Shown in pieces: positions 11,831 to 23,091 of a stretch of 64,000 nucleotides of DNA. The notes below the pieces were generated by a model. That model was not told where the DNA came from. It was given only the letters and a program-made list of their open reading frames with translations, and ran no database searches. Each line of letters begins with the position of its first letter. Positions within the stretch are counted from its first letter, which is position 1. The DNA is from Chondrilla cf. caribensis (lineage: Eukaryota > Porifera > Demospongiae > Chondrillida > Chondrillidae): the NCBI GenBank assembly GCA_964020155.1, contig OZ026550.1, forward strand, positions 3,863,852-3,927,851. The letters are read 5' to 3'. Made by a program: the position numbers and the translations under genes.

Positions 11831-12061
11831 GGGAGTGCACTTGTGGACTTCGCCTCCAGCAAAGTATACATGATCAGTATGTATTGAGACCAGATCCTTT
11901 ATCACCAGGGTTATTGAAGTCCTCATTCCAAAATTGATGGTGAGAATGGTTCTGCATGGACTACCTACAAAACAAACTGCTTTGATATGTTATTATTAAA
12001 ACAAGATTAGAATAAAAAGAAACTTCTTGTGAATGGAGAAGAGATGAGATTTTCTGAGGTC

Positions 12062-12495
12062 AACAAGACCTTGCTTCAGTGGTTCTTCCAACGAGACAAC
12101 TTTGTGCTTCTTCAGGAACACAGCGGTTTGATGAACACCTTGACACTCCTCACAGAGTGGACCAGGACAATCAGAACAGAATGCTACAGCTGAGGAGATT
12201 CGTGTTCAGCATAACAGAAAGTACCTTCTTCTTCACGCATTCGACGGATGGCTCTCCTTCTAGCCAACGAGTGACACGGGAAACCATCAACAGGAACGTC
12301 AAATACTTCTTCACACTGCGAGCAAGATATTTTGCTTTTTATCAGTTTTTTTTTGCGGCATTCTTTCTTCTCACAAACACTCACAGAGTGTAAACAAGGA
12401 AGGCACAGCAGTTCTTCAACTTTGTCTCCACAAGAAATGCAAGAGGAGTCCAAGTCTTTGGCTACGAGGGGCTTACAAACGGGAAGCTCCGCCAT
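12062..12495 (-). pseudogene. TRIM-family N-terminal remnant 2 (RING and first B-box)
   Basis: The start MAELPVCKPLVAKDLDSSCI at 12495 opens a frame with CISCGDKVEELLCLPCLHS and ISCSQCEEVFDVP, the RING-like zinc motif of the family. At 12184 a four-base loss turns Gln-Leu-Ala-Val into Gln-Leu-stop. The other frame continues through the B-box cysteines (FCSDCPGPLCEEC) to about 12062, where homology ends. The second B-box, coiled coil, filamin and NHL parts are absent. This is the best-preserved N terminus after 29845-32019. Confidence 0.82.
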
Positions 12496-12665
12496 TTTCA
12501 GGAAGTTTTCAGGGGATGTGAGGTCATATCAAGGGAAAATCCCAGCTATTGGTTCGCTACATTGTGTTAACAAATTGAACGCACGTGCATACATCCACAA
12601 TTAATGCTACATTATATGCTTCAATAATGGTTCTCCTGTATAACGTACGCGTGTGAGGAGTTAGA
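12496..12665. promoter_or_regulatory. Compact bidirectional promoter between TRIM and the orphan gene
   Basis: Only 170 bases separate the TRIM start (minus) from the orphan-gene start (plus). The segment holds GCTATTGGTTCGC, an inverted CCAAT box, at about 12545-12557, and a CACGTG E-box within GCACGTGCATAC at about 12584. Both sites recur in the other units (for example 8466 and 20240), so they look retained. No TATA box is evident. Confidence 0.5.
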
Positions 12666-14132
12666 ATGTCAGGCCTAGATAGGGTGGAGAGCCTGATATC
12701 ATCAATGGAGGTTGACAATATCAGCTATCAAGAGGGATCATATATCAATCCTACAGCGTACCAGAGACTTGTACAGGTACATATGCTTATGTATGCATTA
12801 TCGTATATACACGTACACCACCAGCTGACTAAATGGACAAGTTTGTATACATTGCAACATGCTTTATTTACTCATTCATTGTTTATGTATTACATAATAA
12901 ATCCCTATTATAATGATATTAATGAAGTATTACAATTTTACATTTTGCAATTGTATTTATAAGTGCATACATACATGCAAGTCCATTATGTATGCAAATA
13001 TAATATTATGTCAACAGTGATGTTTGTTTTAATTATAATATTATTAAATTCCAATAGTATAACATGTTCTACAAAACATCTCTAGGCTCTCGTGACAATC
13101 CCCCTAATTTGCTGACTCAGCATTTCCACTGAGGGCAGAACTTAACCAGGCTAGGCCTTAATTTCCCCAAAAATCTTCTTCGATGATCCTCCTATGACCT
13201 CCGCTGACCTGCAGGAACAGAAGAGCATTGAGTATTAATATAATATTTATACACGTAGGTAAGTATATTCGTCCATATTGACAACATTATGAAGCATAGT
13301 AATCTGCTATTACTTCATATTTGTGTATATACATGTACAATTGTGTTCAGATCTGAAAAGTGAGTGGTTATTGAAATTGGTGAGGTATACACATACGTAC
13401 ATGCACATGTATGTGCGTACTTGTCAGTACAATGTACATGCGTACATAAGTCTGCAAACTCCATGCTGGGAACAACCATAAATTCTACATTACTGAATGT
13501 GTCCTACTTCGATGTCCATATGTGCATATAGCATACACAGATACACATAGGCACACAACAATTGTAATTATGGTCAAGATCGGCTGTTTCAAACACAACA
13601 TAAACAGTACTTATTTATGTCAATCTAATTTCAATTACACTTCTACCAACTATAGGAGGATTATGACAGAATGTATGTCCAATTACCATTAAGCTATGGT
13701 AAGACTACAATTTTTACTGGAAACTTATTACATGATGCTAATTTGTATGACTGCAATCCAGTGTATATGTAGCAGACAGTATAATCAGTAAAGAATGATT
13801 AATACAATGCATACGTACCGCAGATGTAGAATTATAGATGAATTCTTGAGCTAAAGGTTTTTCCTCTCCAAAAGGGACTCTTTTGTTGTAGGTTACCTAT
13901 GCACAAGGCATAATATTATGATGAATATATACTATGTACTATCCATGTGGTATAGCAAGTACAATTTGTCAAGAAACTCCATTGCAAACTTGATTATACA
14001 CAATCCTTGTTAGTCCATACACTTCACTGAGTCCCTAGCTTGTGCCATATGTAAGCCGGTATTGATAGCAAGTACCTCTGACAAGACGTACAGACTTTGG
14101 TGCACCCTTCAAAGTGCGTACTTACTATGCAG
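12666..14132 (+). CDS. Orphan gene, only intact copy (three predicted exons, 3' end not found)
   Basis: Not recognised. Exon 1 (12666-12776, 37 codons, phase 0) opens MSGLDRVESLISSMEV, ends QRLVQ and is followed by donor GTACAT. Exon 2 (13656-13698, 43 nt) follows TACAACTATAG-like acceptor sequence, reads EDYDRMYVQLPLSY and has donor GTAAGA. Exon 3 (14073-14132, 60 nt) continues in phase as VPLTRRTDFGAPFKVRTYYA and has donor GTCAGA; its acceptor is weak. Other units carry decayed versions: a four-base loss creating TAG in exon 1, TAC to stop changes in exon 2, and donor GT to AT changes. Here all three are open. A possible next exon near 14480-14513 is too uncertain to call. There is no homology to a family I know. 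Confidence 0.45.
13151..13208 (-). CDS. Basic-tail terminal exon, unit 2
   Basis: A minus-strand exon starts after a pyrimidine-rich acceptor (TTCTGTTCCTGCAG) and reads SAEVIGGSSKKIFGEIKA and stop. It is two codons shorter than its paralogues but still in frame. It lies inside intron 1 of the orphan gene on the opposite strand. The upstream exons of its gene are not established. Confidence 0.4.
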
Positions 14133-14891
14133 GTCAGATTGTACATGTATGTATGCCCTATGTACTGGTGAAGAACGCACAGTACATAGGGCATATGTGA
14201 ATTCAACCTAATATAAATCCAATCATGAACTGTTTTAAAACTTTGGGGCATTTCCAGCAGTTTTTCACAGTACAAATCAGATGAAGTCTACACACAATAC
14301 TTTTGCATAGAGACTGTATGCATACTGGAATATTTTTCCATTTTATTATTATAATAATAATTATTATTATACCATCTTCAAATGTACCACTTTTCAGTAT
14401 GACTGTGGTTAAAAACAATGCATTCCAAAGTGTGTTACAATCTATATCATTTGATGCCGTTGACATAAGGCCTCAATGTTTATGTATTATACATTTTCAC
14501 AATTGCAACAAAAGTATGTACAACCTCAATATACCTGTTATATGTACGTATCATACCATTTTCCAAATGTATCCACAAATGTACATTAACAGTAGGTAAA
14601 TTGCCTGGTAGGTATAGTCAAGAGGTGAGAACCTGTGCACTATGTACAATGAACAGTTGAAACTCTCCAAACAGACTCATGAGGTTGAGATCAGATCATG
14701 TTTTATGTTAGAATATATACTCACAATAGTGTGTACCTGAGTGGAGGTGAAGATCAAAAAAATTTAATGCCAGACGAATACATTGGTTTCAGCATTAAAC
14801 ATAGAGCACGCTTTTAAAAACCCGTAGCTTACGTGTACGGAACCTTGTCCTCACATGTTTCGAGGTGTCGGGGATTCAACTTAGTCTAGCT
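14133..14891. other. Unit filler and truncated hydrophobic exon
   Basis: Similar to 44680-45480 and 56800-57280. A plus-strand stretch near 14480-14513 (TTCACAATTGCAACAAAAG) may be a further orphan exon. The minus-strand hydrophobic exon begins at 14740-14797 (TTGGTTTCAGCATTAA) but breaks off shortly before the inverted-repeat element. Confidence 0.4.
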
Positions 14892-15638
14892 AGCTAGCCC
14901 GTCCCCACACACGCGCCCTATGGACATTAAGAGCGGGAGACGGTCTAGCCGAATAGTGATTAGTTCACACCTCGGCATCGTGACTATTGGCCAATCGAAT
15001 GATCCTTGACCAGATTTTTGGTCAAAGATTTTTTGATTAATGACGTCATGCACTGTCCGCTGAAGCCGTTACATACAGGGAAGGGCTAATTTACATGATA
15101 AAGTATGAAGGAAATAATTCGTCGCGCTACACTGAAGATCAAACGGAAAGAGATTATTTTGTCTATTGAGCAGAAAAGGGCTATTATTAGTGTATTTTCT
15201 GGGATAGACACCATAGTCTGCCGACCAACTTGGCATGGAAAATCCATTGTATTTGAGATCGTCCGCTCCTGTTATTCGCTACGTGCTTTTGGTAGCAGTT
15301 TCTACAGATCATCGGCGCTTTCCCTTTGTGATCGTAACACTGGCCAGTGAAAAAAATCGGATTCCATTCCATGCAGTTGCCATCAAGAGAAACTTGCCGG
15401 CTCTCATAATTGATGAAGTGTACAGGTGATACTTGTGCACACCGAGAGACTGCCTACATAATCAACAGAATAGCTTCTGCAGATGCAATTCATCCGCACG
15501 ATATCCGCTCATAGAAGGGCTCGCCATCTTACACAATTTGTGGTCAGATAATTCCCAGGTGTGAACTAATCGCTATTCGGGCTAGACAGTCTTCCGCATT
15601 CACCGCCCATAGGGCGCGTGTGCGGGGATGGGCTAGCT
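14892..15638. mobile_element. TIR element of about 750 bp
   Basis: The left end (14892-14972) and the inverted right end (15557-15638) match over about 80 bases. They share AGCTAGCCC, CACACGCGCCCTATGG, GTCTAGCC and TTAGTTCACACCT in mirrored order. The inside carries a helicase-like scrap and no transposase, so it is a non-autonomous DNA element or a fold-back carrying captured sequence. Clear target-site duplications were not found. Confidence 0.7.
15105..15429 (+). pseudogene. RecQ-like helicase fragment inside the TIR element
   Basis: The frame reads ILSIEQKRAIISVFSGIDTI, then CRPTWHGKSIVFEIV. This resembles the Q-motif and Walker A region of RecQ-type helicases, where PTG-x-GKS is expected; here Gly is replaced by Trp. 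A second frame (to 15429) ends ALIIDEVYR, like the DEAH/DEVH Walker B box. The two halves are in different frames and only about 110 residues are covered. Confidence 0.55.
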
Positions 15639-15753
15639 GTATATTATATATCAGTATAATGTAAATATGTAAATAGTATAGTATGTAAATGTATGTAAAT
15701 ATTATAATCATGTTGCTAATTTGGATTTCATAAACTCATTGCTTTCTAAACAG

Positions 15754-18752
15754 ACAAACTCCTGGAAAGAACTAGACGAGGTGATTGCGAATGTCCACCT
15801 GGACGAAAAGGCGATAGAGGAACACCGGGACTGGATGGTAAAAATGGAACAAAGGGTGAAAAGGGAGACACTGGGCCACAAGGGGAGAGGGGTGAAAAAG
15901 GAGAGCAAGGACTGCCAGGAGCTACAGGAGACATAGGACCCCGAGGAGAAGGAGGATTTAATGGAACAAAGGGTGAAAAGGGTGAACTAGGAGATGATGG
16001 AGTTAATGGAACAAAAGGTGAACGTGGAGAAGCAGGGCAACCAGGAAATATTGGACAGAAAGGTGAACCAGGAGTGAAAGGAGACACAGGACTGCCAGGA
16101 CGTAATGGAACAGATGGTGAAAAGGGGGATCCAGGAATACAAGGTGATACTGGTCCTCCAGGACCACAAGGTCTCAATGGAACAAAAGGTGACCGTGGAG
16201 AAGCAGGACAACCAGGAAGGTATGGACAGAAAGGTGAACCAGGACTGAAAGGAGACACAGGACTGCCAGGACGTAATGGAACAGATGGTACTAGAGGTAA
16301 ACCTGGAAAGCAGGGACCAAAAGGAGAAAGGGGACCACAAGGACCATTTGGACCACAAGGGTATACTGGAGCAAAAGGTCAAAAGGGGGAACCAGGAGAT
16401 AATGGAGTTAATGGAACAAAAGGTGAACGTGGAGAAGCAGGGCAACCAGGAAATGATGGACAGAATGGTGAACCAGGAGTGAAAGGAGACACAGGACTGC
16501 CAGGACGTAATGGAACAGATGGTGAAAAGGGGGATCCAGGAATACAAGGTGATACTGGTCCTCCAGGACCACAAGGTCTCAATGGAACAAAAGGTGACCG
16601 TGGAGAAGCAGGACAACCAGGAATTTATGGACAGAAAGGTGAACCAGGACTGAAAGGAGACACAGGACTACCAGGACGTAATGGAACAGATGGTAAAAGA
16701 GGAAAATCTGGAAAGAGGGGAGAAAAGGGAGAGCCAGGACAAATAGGAGAAAGGGGACTACAAGGAGCCATTGGAACAAAGGGTCAAAAGGGTGAAGTAG
16801 GAGAAAAAGGAGTTAATGGAACAAAAGGTGCACATGGAGAAAAAGGACAACCAGGAAATGATGGACAAAGAGGTGAACCAGGGCTGAAAGGAGAGCAAGG
16901 TTCTAAAGGAAACACAGGAATGCAGGGGAAACAAGGAGAGCCAGGAGTACCTGGACCACAGGGACATAATGGAACTAATGGAGAAAAAGGAGATTCAGGA
17001 CTGAAAGGAGAGAGAGGACCACCAGGGGAGGCAGGATCCCAAGGACTACCTGGACTTAAGGGAGTAAAGGGTGAACTAGGAGAGAAAGGAGTTAATGGAA
17101 CAAAAGGTGAAAATGGAGAAAAAGGACAACCAGGAAATGATGGACAGAGAGGTGAACCAGGAGTGAAAGGAGACACAGGACTGCCAGGACGTAATGGAGC
17201 AGATGGTATTAGAGGAAAACCTGGAAAACGGGGTGAAAAAGGAGAGCAGGGACCACAAGGACCACAAGGACCACATGGACCACAAGGAAGGATTGGGATG
17301 AAGGGAGAAAAAGGTGAACTAGGTGGTGAAAAGGGGGATCCCGGACTACAAGGAGACATAGGACCCCCAGGACCACAAGGTCTTAATGGAACAAAAGGTG
17401 AGCATGGGGAAAAAGGACATCCAGGAAATGATGGAAAGAGAGGAGAAACGGGACTGAAAGGGAGTACAGGACTACCAGGACATAATGGAACAGATGGTAA
17501 AAAGGGAGATCCTGGAATACAAGGAGACATAGGACCCCCAGGACTTAATGGAACAAAAGGTGAACGAGGAGAAAAAGGACAACCAGGAAGTGAAGGACAA
17601 AGAGGTGAACCAGGACTGAAAGGAGAGCAAGGTCCTAAAGGAAACACAGGAAAGCAGGGGGGGGAAGGAGAACCAGGAGTACCTGGACCACAGGGACATA
17701 ATGGAACTAATGGAGAAAAAGGAGATTCAGGACTGAAAGGAGAGAGAGGACCACCAGGGGAGGCAGGATCCCAAGGACCACCCGGACTTAAGGGAGAAAT
17801 AGGACCACAAGGTCTCAATGGAACAAAAGGTGAAAATGGAGATATAGGACCCCCAGGACCACAAGGTCTTAATGGAGCACAAGGTGAAATTGGGAATCTT
17901 GGACCAAAAGGAGACATAGGACCCCAAGGACCACAAGGTCTTAATGGGACAAAAGGTGAATGTGGAGAAAAAGGAAAACCAGGAAATGATGGACAAAGAG
18001 GTGAACCAGGACTGAAAGGAGAGCAAGGTCCTAAAGGAAACACAGGAAAGCAGGGGGGGGAGGGAGAGCCAGGAGTACCTGGACCACAGGGACATAATGG
18101 AACTAATGGAGAAAAAGGAGATTCAGGACTGAATGGAGAGAGAGGACCACCGGGGGAGGCAGGATCCCAAGGACCACCTGGAGAAAAGGGAGAAATAGGA
18201 CCACAAGGTCTTAATGGAAAAAAAGGAGAACGAGGACTAAAAGGAAACACAGGACTGCCAGGACGTAATGGAACAGATGGTATTAGAGGAAAAAATGGAA
18301 AACGGGGTGAAAAGGGAGAGCCAGGTCCAAAAGGAGAAAGAGGATCACAAGGACCAAAAGGAGATAGAGGATCACAAGGACCAACAGGAGATAGAGGATC
18401 ACAAGGACCAACAGGAGAAAAAGGATCACAAGGACCAAAAGGAGGAAGAGGATCACAAGGATCACAAGGACCAAAAGGAGATAGAGGATCACAAGGACTA
18501 AAAGGTCCTAAAGGATCAAAAGGTGCTAAGGGGAATTCTGGACAACGAGGAAACAAAGGATCACAAGGACCAAAAGGAGACATAGGACCCCAAGGACCAA
18601 AAGGAGACATAGGACCCCAAGGACCAAAAGGAGACATAGGACCCCAAGGAGAGATAGGACCCCAAGGACCAAAAGGAGACATAGGACCCCAAGGACCACC
18701 AGGTACAGGACAAAGAATTAATGGAAGAAAAAAGAGAGCCATAACCAACTGA
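15754..18752 (+). CDS. Collagen gene copy 2: intact long Gly-X-Y exon, no visible first exon
   Basis: The exon starts after TTTCTAAACAG (acceptor 15752-15753) in phase 1 and stays open for about 1,000 codons. It begins [20 protein letters not shown]: a Cys-X-Cys pair likely to lock the trimer, then roughly 320 Gly-X-Y triplets with one visible break (GELGGEKG, around 17320), ending [16 protein letters not shown]. There are about 20 Asn-Gly-Thr sequons. The paralogues lose one Gln codon here (RRQGD becomes RRGD), creating Arg-Gly-Asp. Blocks inside repeat almost exactly, for example 16018-16250 and 16424-16656. The product should be a secreted fibrous or network collagen. The signal-peptide/coiled-coil exon found in copies 1, 3, 4 and 5 is missing upstream, where the TIR element sits. 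Confidence 0.85.
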
Positions 18753-19690
18753 TGGCACTCAGCATCACAAAGGAATTAGTAAGTGAAGATTATCAATAAC
18801 TTTCAAGTATTGGAACTCAAATTAAAAGAAACAAAACTAAAAATTAATTCTATTAATTTCAAATTGTTGAAATCAGTGCAAGAATTAGTGCAAAGCAGGT
18901 ATAAGAGAGTTATTACCATTCTAGATACTTAGATACTGGATAAGTAGTAAAAGGGTGACACTGTGTGCATAATACTAAGTTGAACTATATACATCAAATG
19001 AAATGTTATGGTTTGAATTTGAAAATAATATTATTCAACAATAATTGAAGTGTCAAAGATAACACATTGCATCAAGAGACAAGAATACTAACTGACACAC
19101 CTATAAACAGGTAGACATACAAGTAGTGAAATCTAAAGAAGCTTTTATAAGAATGATCTATTGTGATCATGAGCATGCCAGCGTAACATACACAACACTT
19201 TGACCTATATCTATAGAGTCAATGGCATGTAGGTTTATTGCAAATACTGCCGTCTGCTTAACTTCATAATATTATATATTACTGTACAATTAGTAAAGAA
19301 TCTGACAGTATAAATCACCATGCAAGTAAGGTCAATCAATAAACAAATGTACGCGAAACATGAATCTCTTTCAACAACCCTATATACTCATTGCATGAAT
19401 TTTAAACTTAGAACCTGACATTGGCTATCTTTGTATGGAACTCCAAGAGAGTGTACATGTGTCTGTATGTGGGTTTGTATATTGGGAGACAAGTGGGTAT
19501 GTATGCATATGCATTGTGTGCAAGTTTGACTTCACACCATGTACTTTTAAACAGGAAAGTTGGTAAGGTTGGAAAGGTGATAGGATCTGTGGAAAGGATT
19601 AATTTGGTGCAGATATGCCAAATTTTACATGTATGTGTTAAAACGTGCTTTACACAATGATATCATTTTGTTTTTAAATAAATGCATGCA
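18753..19690. repeat. Conserved 3'-flank module, unit 3
   Basis: Matches 6773-7865 with small indels; includes ACACTTTGACCTATA and TTAATTTGGTGCAGATATGCC. No gene is seen. Confidence 0.75.
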
Positions 19691-19714
19691 ATCCACCCCA
19701 TTAGTGAAAGTGTT

Positions 19715-19800
19715 AAGAGAGCAAACAATGGAAAGGTGTGTGAGAAGGAGATTTAAGAGTGGAAAGACCTCCAGGACTACTAGGACCACCAAGTGTGTGA
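19715..19800 (+). pseudogene. Gly-X-Y collagen tail remnant
   Basis: As at 7915-7988. It reads GRPPGLLGPPSV-like before TGA 19798-19800 only after frame correction. Confidence 0.5.
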
Positions 19801-19802
19801 GG

Positions 19803-20179
19803 AGTAGCTATTTCTTCTAATGTAACGATTTTGTACTTCTTCAGGGACACAACAAAGTGGACCAGGACAATCAGAAAATACAAATGATACAGCTAACTGA
19901 GGAGATTCGTGTTCAGTGCAACAGAAAGTACCTACTTATTCACGTGCTCTACTGATGGATCCCTTTCAGCGAACGCATGACACGGGAAACCGTCAACAGG
20001 AACGTCGAATACTTCTTTCCGAGTTATTCGCGGCATTCTTTCTTCTCACAAACGCTCACAGAGTGTAAACAAGGAAGGCACAGCAGTTCTTCGAATTCGA
20101 CTTTGTCTCCACAAGAAACGCAAGGAAATCCATAACTTTAGCTGTATACAAGGGCCGTATCAACGTGAAGCTCCGCCAT
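19803..20179 (-). pseudogene. TRIM-family N-terminal remnant 3
   Basis: The start ATG is kept (20177-20179, MAELHV-like), but indels break the RING-like region and the first B-box. Homology runs leftward to the collagen tail. The C-terminal two thirds of the TRIM protein are absent. Confidence 0.75.
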
Positions 20180-20349
20180 TTTCAGAAGGTTTTCAAGGCA
20201 CGTATAGGGTCATCTTAGACAAGGGAAAATCCCAGTTATTGGTTCGCTGCATTGTGTTAACAAATTGAACGCACGTGCATACACCCCCGACTAATGCTAC
20301 ATTATGTGTTTCAATAATGGTTCTCCTGTATAATGTGTAAGGAGTTAGA

Positions 20350-20456
20350 ATGTCAGGCCTAGGGTAGAGAGCCTGATATCATCAATGGAGATTGATGATA
20401 TCAGCTATCAAGAGGGATCATATATCAATCCTACAATGTTCCAGAGACTTGTACAG
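20350..20456 (+). pseudogene. Orphan-gene exon 1 remnant, unit 3
   Basis: ATGTCAGGCCTAGGGTAG: a four-base loss relative to 12666-12776 creates an in-frame TAG at codon 6. The donor GTACAT is retained. A downstream ATG (MEIDDISYQEGS) could still open a shorter frame. Confidence 0.65.
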
Positions 20457-20806
20457 GTACATATGCATATGTGCAAATCATTGTGCACCACTTGCTGACA
20501 AGTTTGTTTACAGCATATTTACTCATTCATTTTATGATTATAATACTTCGTTTTTGTAGTACATAAAAAATCACACTATTATCATAAGGCATTACTGCAA
20601 TAGTTATTGAATTTATACATTTTGTTATAAGTACATACATCCAATTCCATTATGTATGGAAATATATGTCAACTGTAATGTATGTTATAATTATTAATAA
20701 TATTCAATAGTATAACATGTTCTACACAAAGTCTATAGACTCGTATTACAATCCACTAATTTGCTGACTCAGCATTTCCACTGATCAAGGGCAGCATATA
20801 ACCAGG

Positions 20807-20870
20807 CTATACCTTCATGTTTTTCTTCCCAAAAATCTTCTTCAGTGATCCCCCCATGACCTCCACTGAC
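20807..20870 (-). CDS. Basic-tail terminal exon, unit 3
   Basis: After the acceptor CTCTGTTCTTCCAG, phase 2, the minus strand reads SVEVMGGSLKKIFGKKNMKV and stop. Acceptor, phase and length match the units at 32.7, 40.9 and 53.4 kb. A lysine-rich tail of this type would suit a cytoplasmic end of a membrane protein, which is an inference. Confidence 0.45.
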
Positions 20871-21179
20871 CTGGAAGAACAGAGGACAGTGCAATGGCAT
20901 TCACTGTAGCTATTAATTGTGATGAAAGCTTGCACTTAGGTATATAATATGCATATGTGAATATTATTGTGAAGCAAAAATTAATAATACATGTGTATGT
21001 TTTCAAATTCAACACTTGGGGGCACGTACAACAATTAAGCCAGTCACTGTACCAGGAAGTGTGCACTACCCTTTATTGCACATTTTCCTCAGACACACAT
21101 TTTCCATATTATGTATCCACAAATGTACCTTAACAGTAGGTACAATAGCCTGGTAGGTATGTAGAGAGGTATAAGTCAA

Positions 21180-21300
21180 GAGGTGAAGATCAAAACAGCC
21201 AGAAAAATTCACTGGTTTCAGCATTAACAACAAAAAGTCCAATGATCCAGTGATTCCAATCAGAGGGAGAAGGAATATTATTGTTTTGGCAATGCTACTT
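21180..21300 (-). pseudogene. Hydrophobic-exon copy, unit 3
   Basis: The minus strand encodes TIIFLLPLIGITGSLDFLLL, then MLKPVNFSGCFDLHLL. The membrane-helix character is kept apart from one Asp. It lies about 300 bases upstream of the basic-tail exon in minus-strand order. Confidence 0.4.
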
Positions 21301-22339
21301 CACAAAGAAACAAAGCTGGCATGATACAGGTGTACCAAAATAAGATTATTATATACAATATAGGAGATACAACATGTACTAATTATTACTAGTTTACAGG
21401 GTGTTATTTGATGTAAGGGAAGACTTCATAGTGCATAGCACTGGAGAGGCAAGAACAGTATCACATGTATTGCCCTCATAAATATTGTTTATTGTTTATT
21501 TATTAATTTGTCTACTATAGCCCTATCAGAGCCACTTTTCCATATGAAATAATAATATACTATAACTGACAGTGTACTATACAAAATTACTATTATAGTT
21601 GATGAAAGAGGTACGTGTCAAGCAATCAATTCATTATTTTCATAACAAGCTTATAATAGCATAAGTGTAAATAAAGTACGTACACTACATACATTCACAG
21701 ACTTTGCACTCTGATCTGCCCAAAAATACATGCCACACATTATAAAACATAATAAAAATTAATACGAAATGCTAAAATGGACTTTCACATCGAAAATCTT
21801 CCTTTCTAAAATTTACACATTTGCAGTTGGGAGTTCACAGGGGTGTGGTTGTCATTTTGTGTACGTATGTTATAGTTACTATCCGGCATTCTAGTAGGAG
21901 GAGCAAGTACAACTAATTTGGTACATAATAAAAAGCTGGGTACGTACAAACTAGCTTATCACTAAAGGTTTTGACACTTTAATAAAAGAAAGGGCTTAGA
22001 ATCCTATTAAGTCAATATTAAGACCCAGCGTCCACAAGTTTTGTCATTGTTGGAGACTTTTTAGAGAGAAATTCATCACTGACATTTGTCAGAAATTTGT
22101 ATTCAAAATCTTACAAATTACAGATTTATTGATAATTGGAATGTTCATACATTACAGATAACAACCAACAGGATCAAATCCAAAAGAAATCAGCAGTTAA
22201 TTCCTCGTAACCTTTACTGCTTTGATAAACTGGGTGCTTAGTGTATACTAGCCTGACTGCAGGACAGGTTTCAAATTATACTACTCGATTTGGCTTCTTT
22301 GATGTATGACATCAACAGGTGATATAGCTACTATTGGTA
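21301..22339. other. AT-rich spacer
   Basis: Unit filler with no convincing ORF, RNA gene or terminal repeats. It includes TATTGTTTATTGTTTATTTATT at about 21486 and short stretches shared with other spacers. Confidence 0.5.
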
Positions 22340-22416
<77 letters not shown>

Positions 22417-22434
22417 CACGCACGCACACACACC
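22340..22434. repeat. (CA)n microsatellite
   Basis: About 95 bases of CA with a few CG steps at the right end. Confidence 0.95.
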
Positions 22435-22559
22435 TATCACACCCATAAAACACGGACCTCGTAGGCATGAAATGATGTAGTAAAAGGGTCACAAAGAACA
22501 CAAGAACCTTCTTGTCTTGACAAGGAACCTCGAGATATTGGAGATACTGGATCATACAT

Positions 22560-22775
22560 CAAATAAAATGTTATGGTTTGAATTTGAAAATAATATTTTC
22601 AACAATAATTGAAGTGTCAACACATTCCATCAAGAGACAAGAATACTAACTGACAAACAGGTAGACATACAAATAGTGAAATCTACAGAAGCTTTTACAA
22701 GAATGATCTATTATAATCATGAGCATGCCAGCGTAACATACACAACACTTTGACCTATAGCTATAGAGTCAATGA
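22560..22775. repeat. Extra copy of part of the collagen 3'-flank
   Basis: Matches 18980-19215 (AATGTTATGGTTTGAATTTG, CAAGAGACAAGAATACTAAC, ACACTTTGACCTATAG). This is a local duplication outside the normal unit order. The sequence to 23030 holds nothing recognisable. Confidence 0.7.
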
Positions 22776-23026
22776 TACTCAGGCAGTCATGCCAGCATCA
22801 GCATGGAACTGCAGTCACAGAGAATGTTCTTTCGCTGCTCAGTCTAAAGCCTTTTTGGTAAGTCATCAGAGGTAAAGCATGGTTCTCAGACCACAATTCG
22901 TATGCCATGTCCACACTGTAGCCTTCTCTTCTGCCCTCAAGGACTGCAAAATCACATCAGAGCATAATATGCAAAACATTACAACAAAGCCAGTATAGCC
23001 TGCACCAGTTGTCAGATCGAATGCAG

Positions 23027-23030
<4 letters not shown>

Positions 23031-23081
<51 letters not shown>

Positions 23082-23091
23082 GTGTGTGTGT
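23031..23091. repeat. (GT)n microsatellite
   Basis: About 60 bases of GT dinucleotides. The following 23092-23407 is unique-looking and without a gene. Confidence 0.95.

Noticed and set aside
16784..18748. A 654-codon proline-rich open frame on the minus strand opposite collagen copy 2
   Set aside because: It is the mirror of Gly-X-Y codons (GGA and CCA rarely give stops in reverse). Similar mirrors occur opposite every collagen stretch.
20817..20880. Reading the basic-tail exon as a plus-strand exon (KIFFSDPPMTSTDLEEQ)
   Set aside because: It is also open, but the plus strand lacks a donor there, while the minus strand has a strong pyrimidine tract and AG acceptor in every unit.
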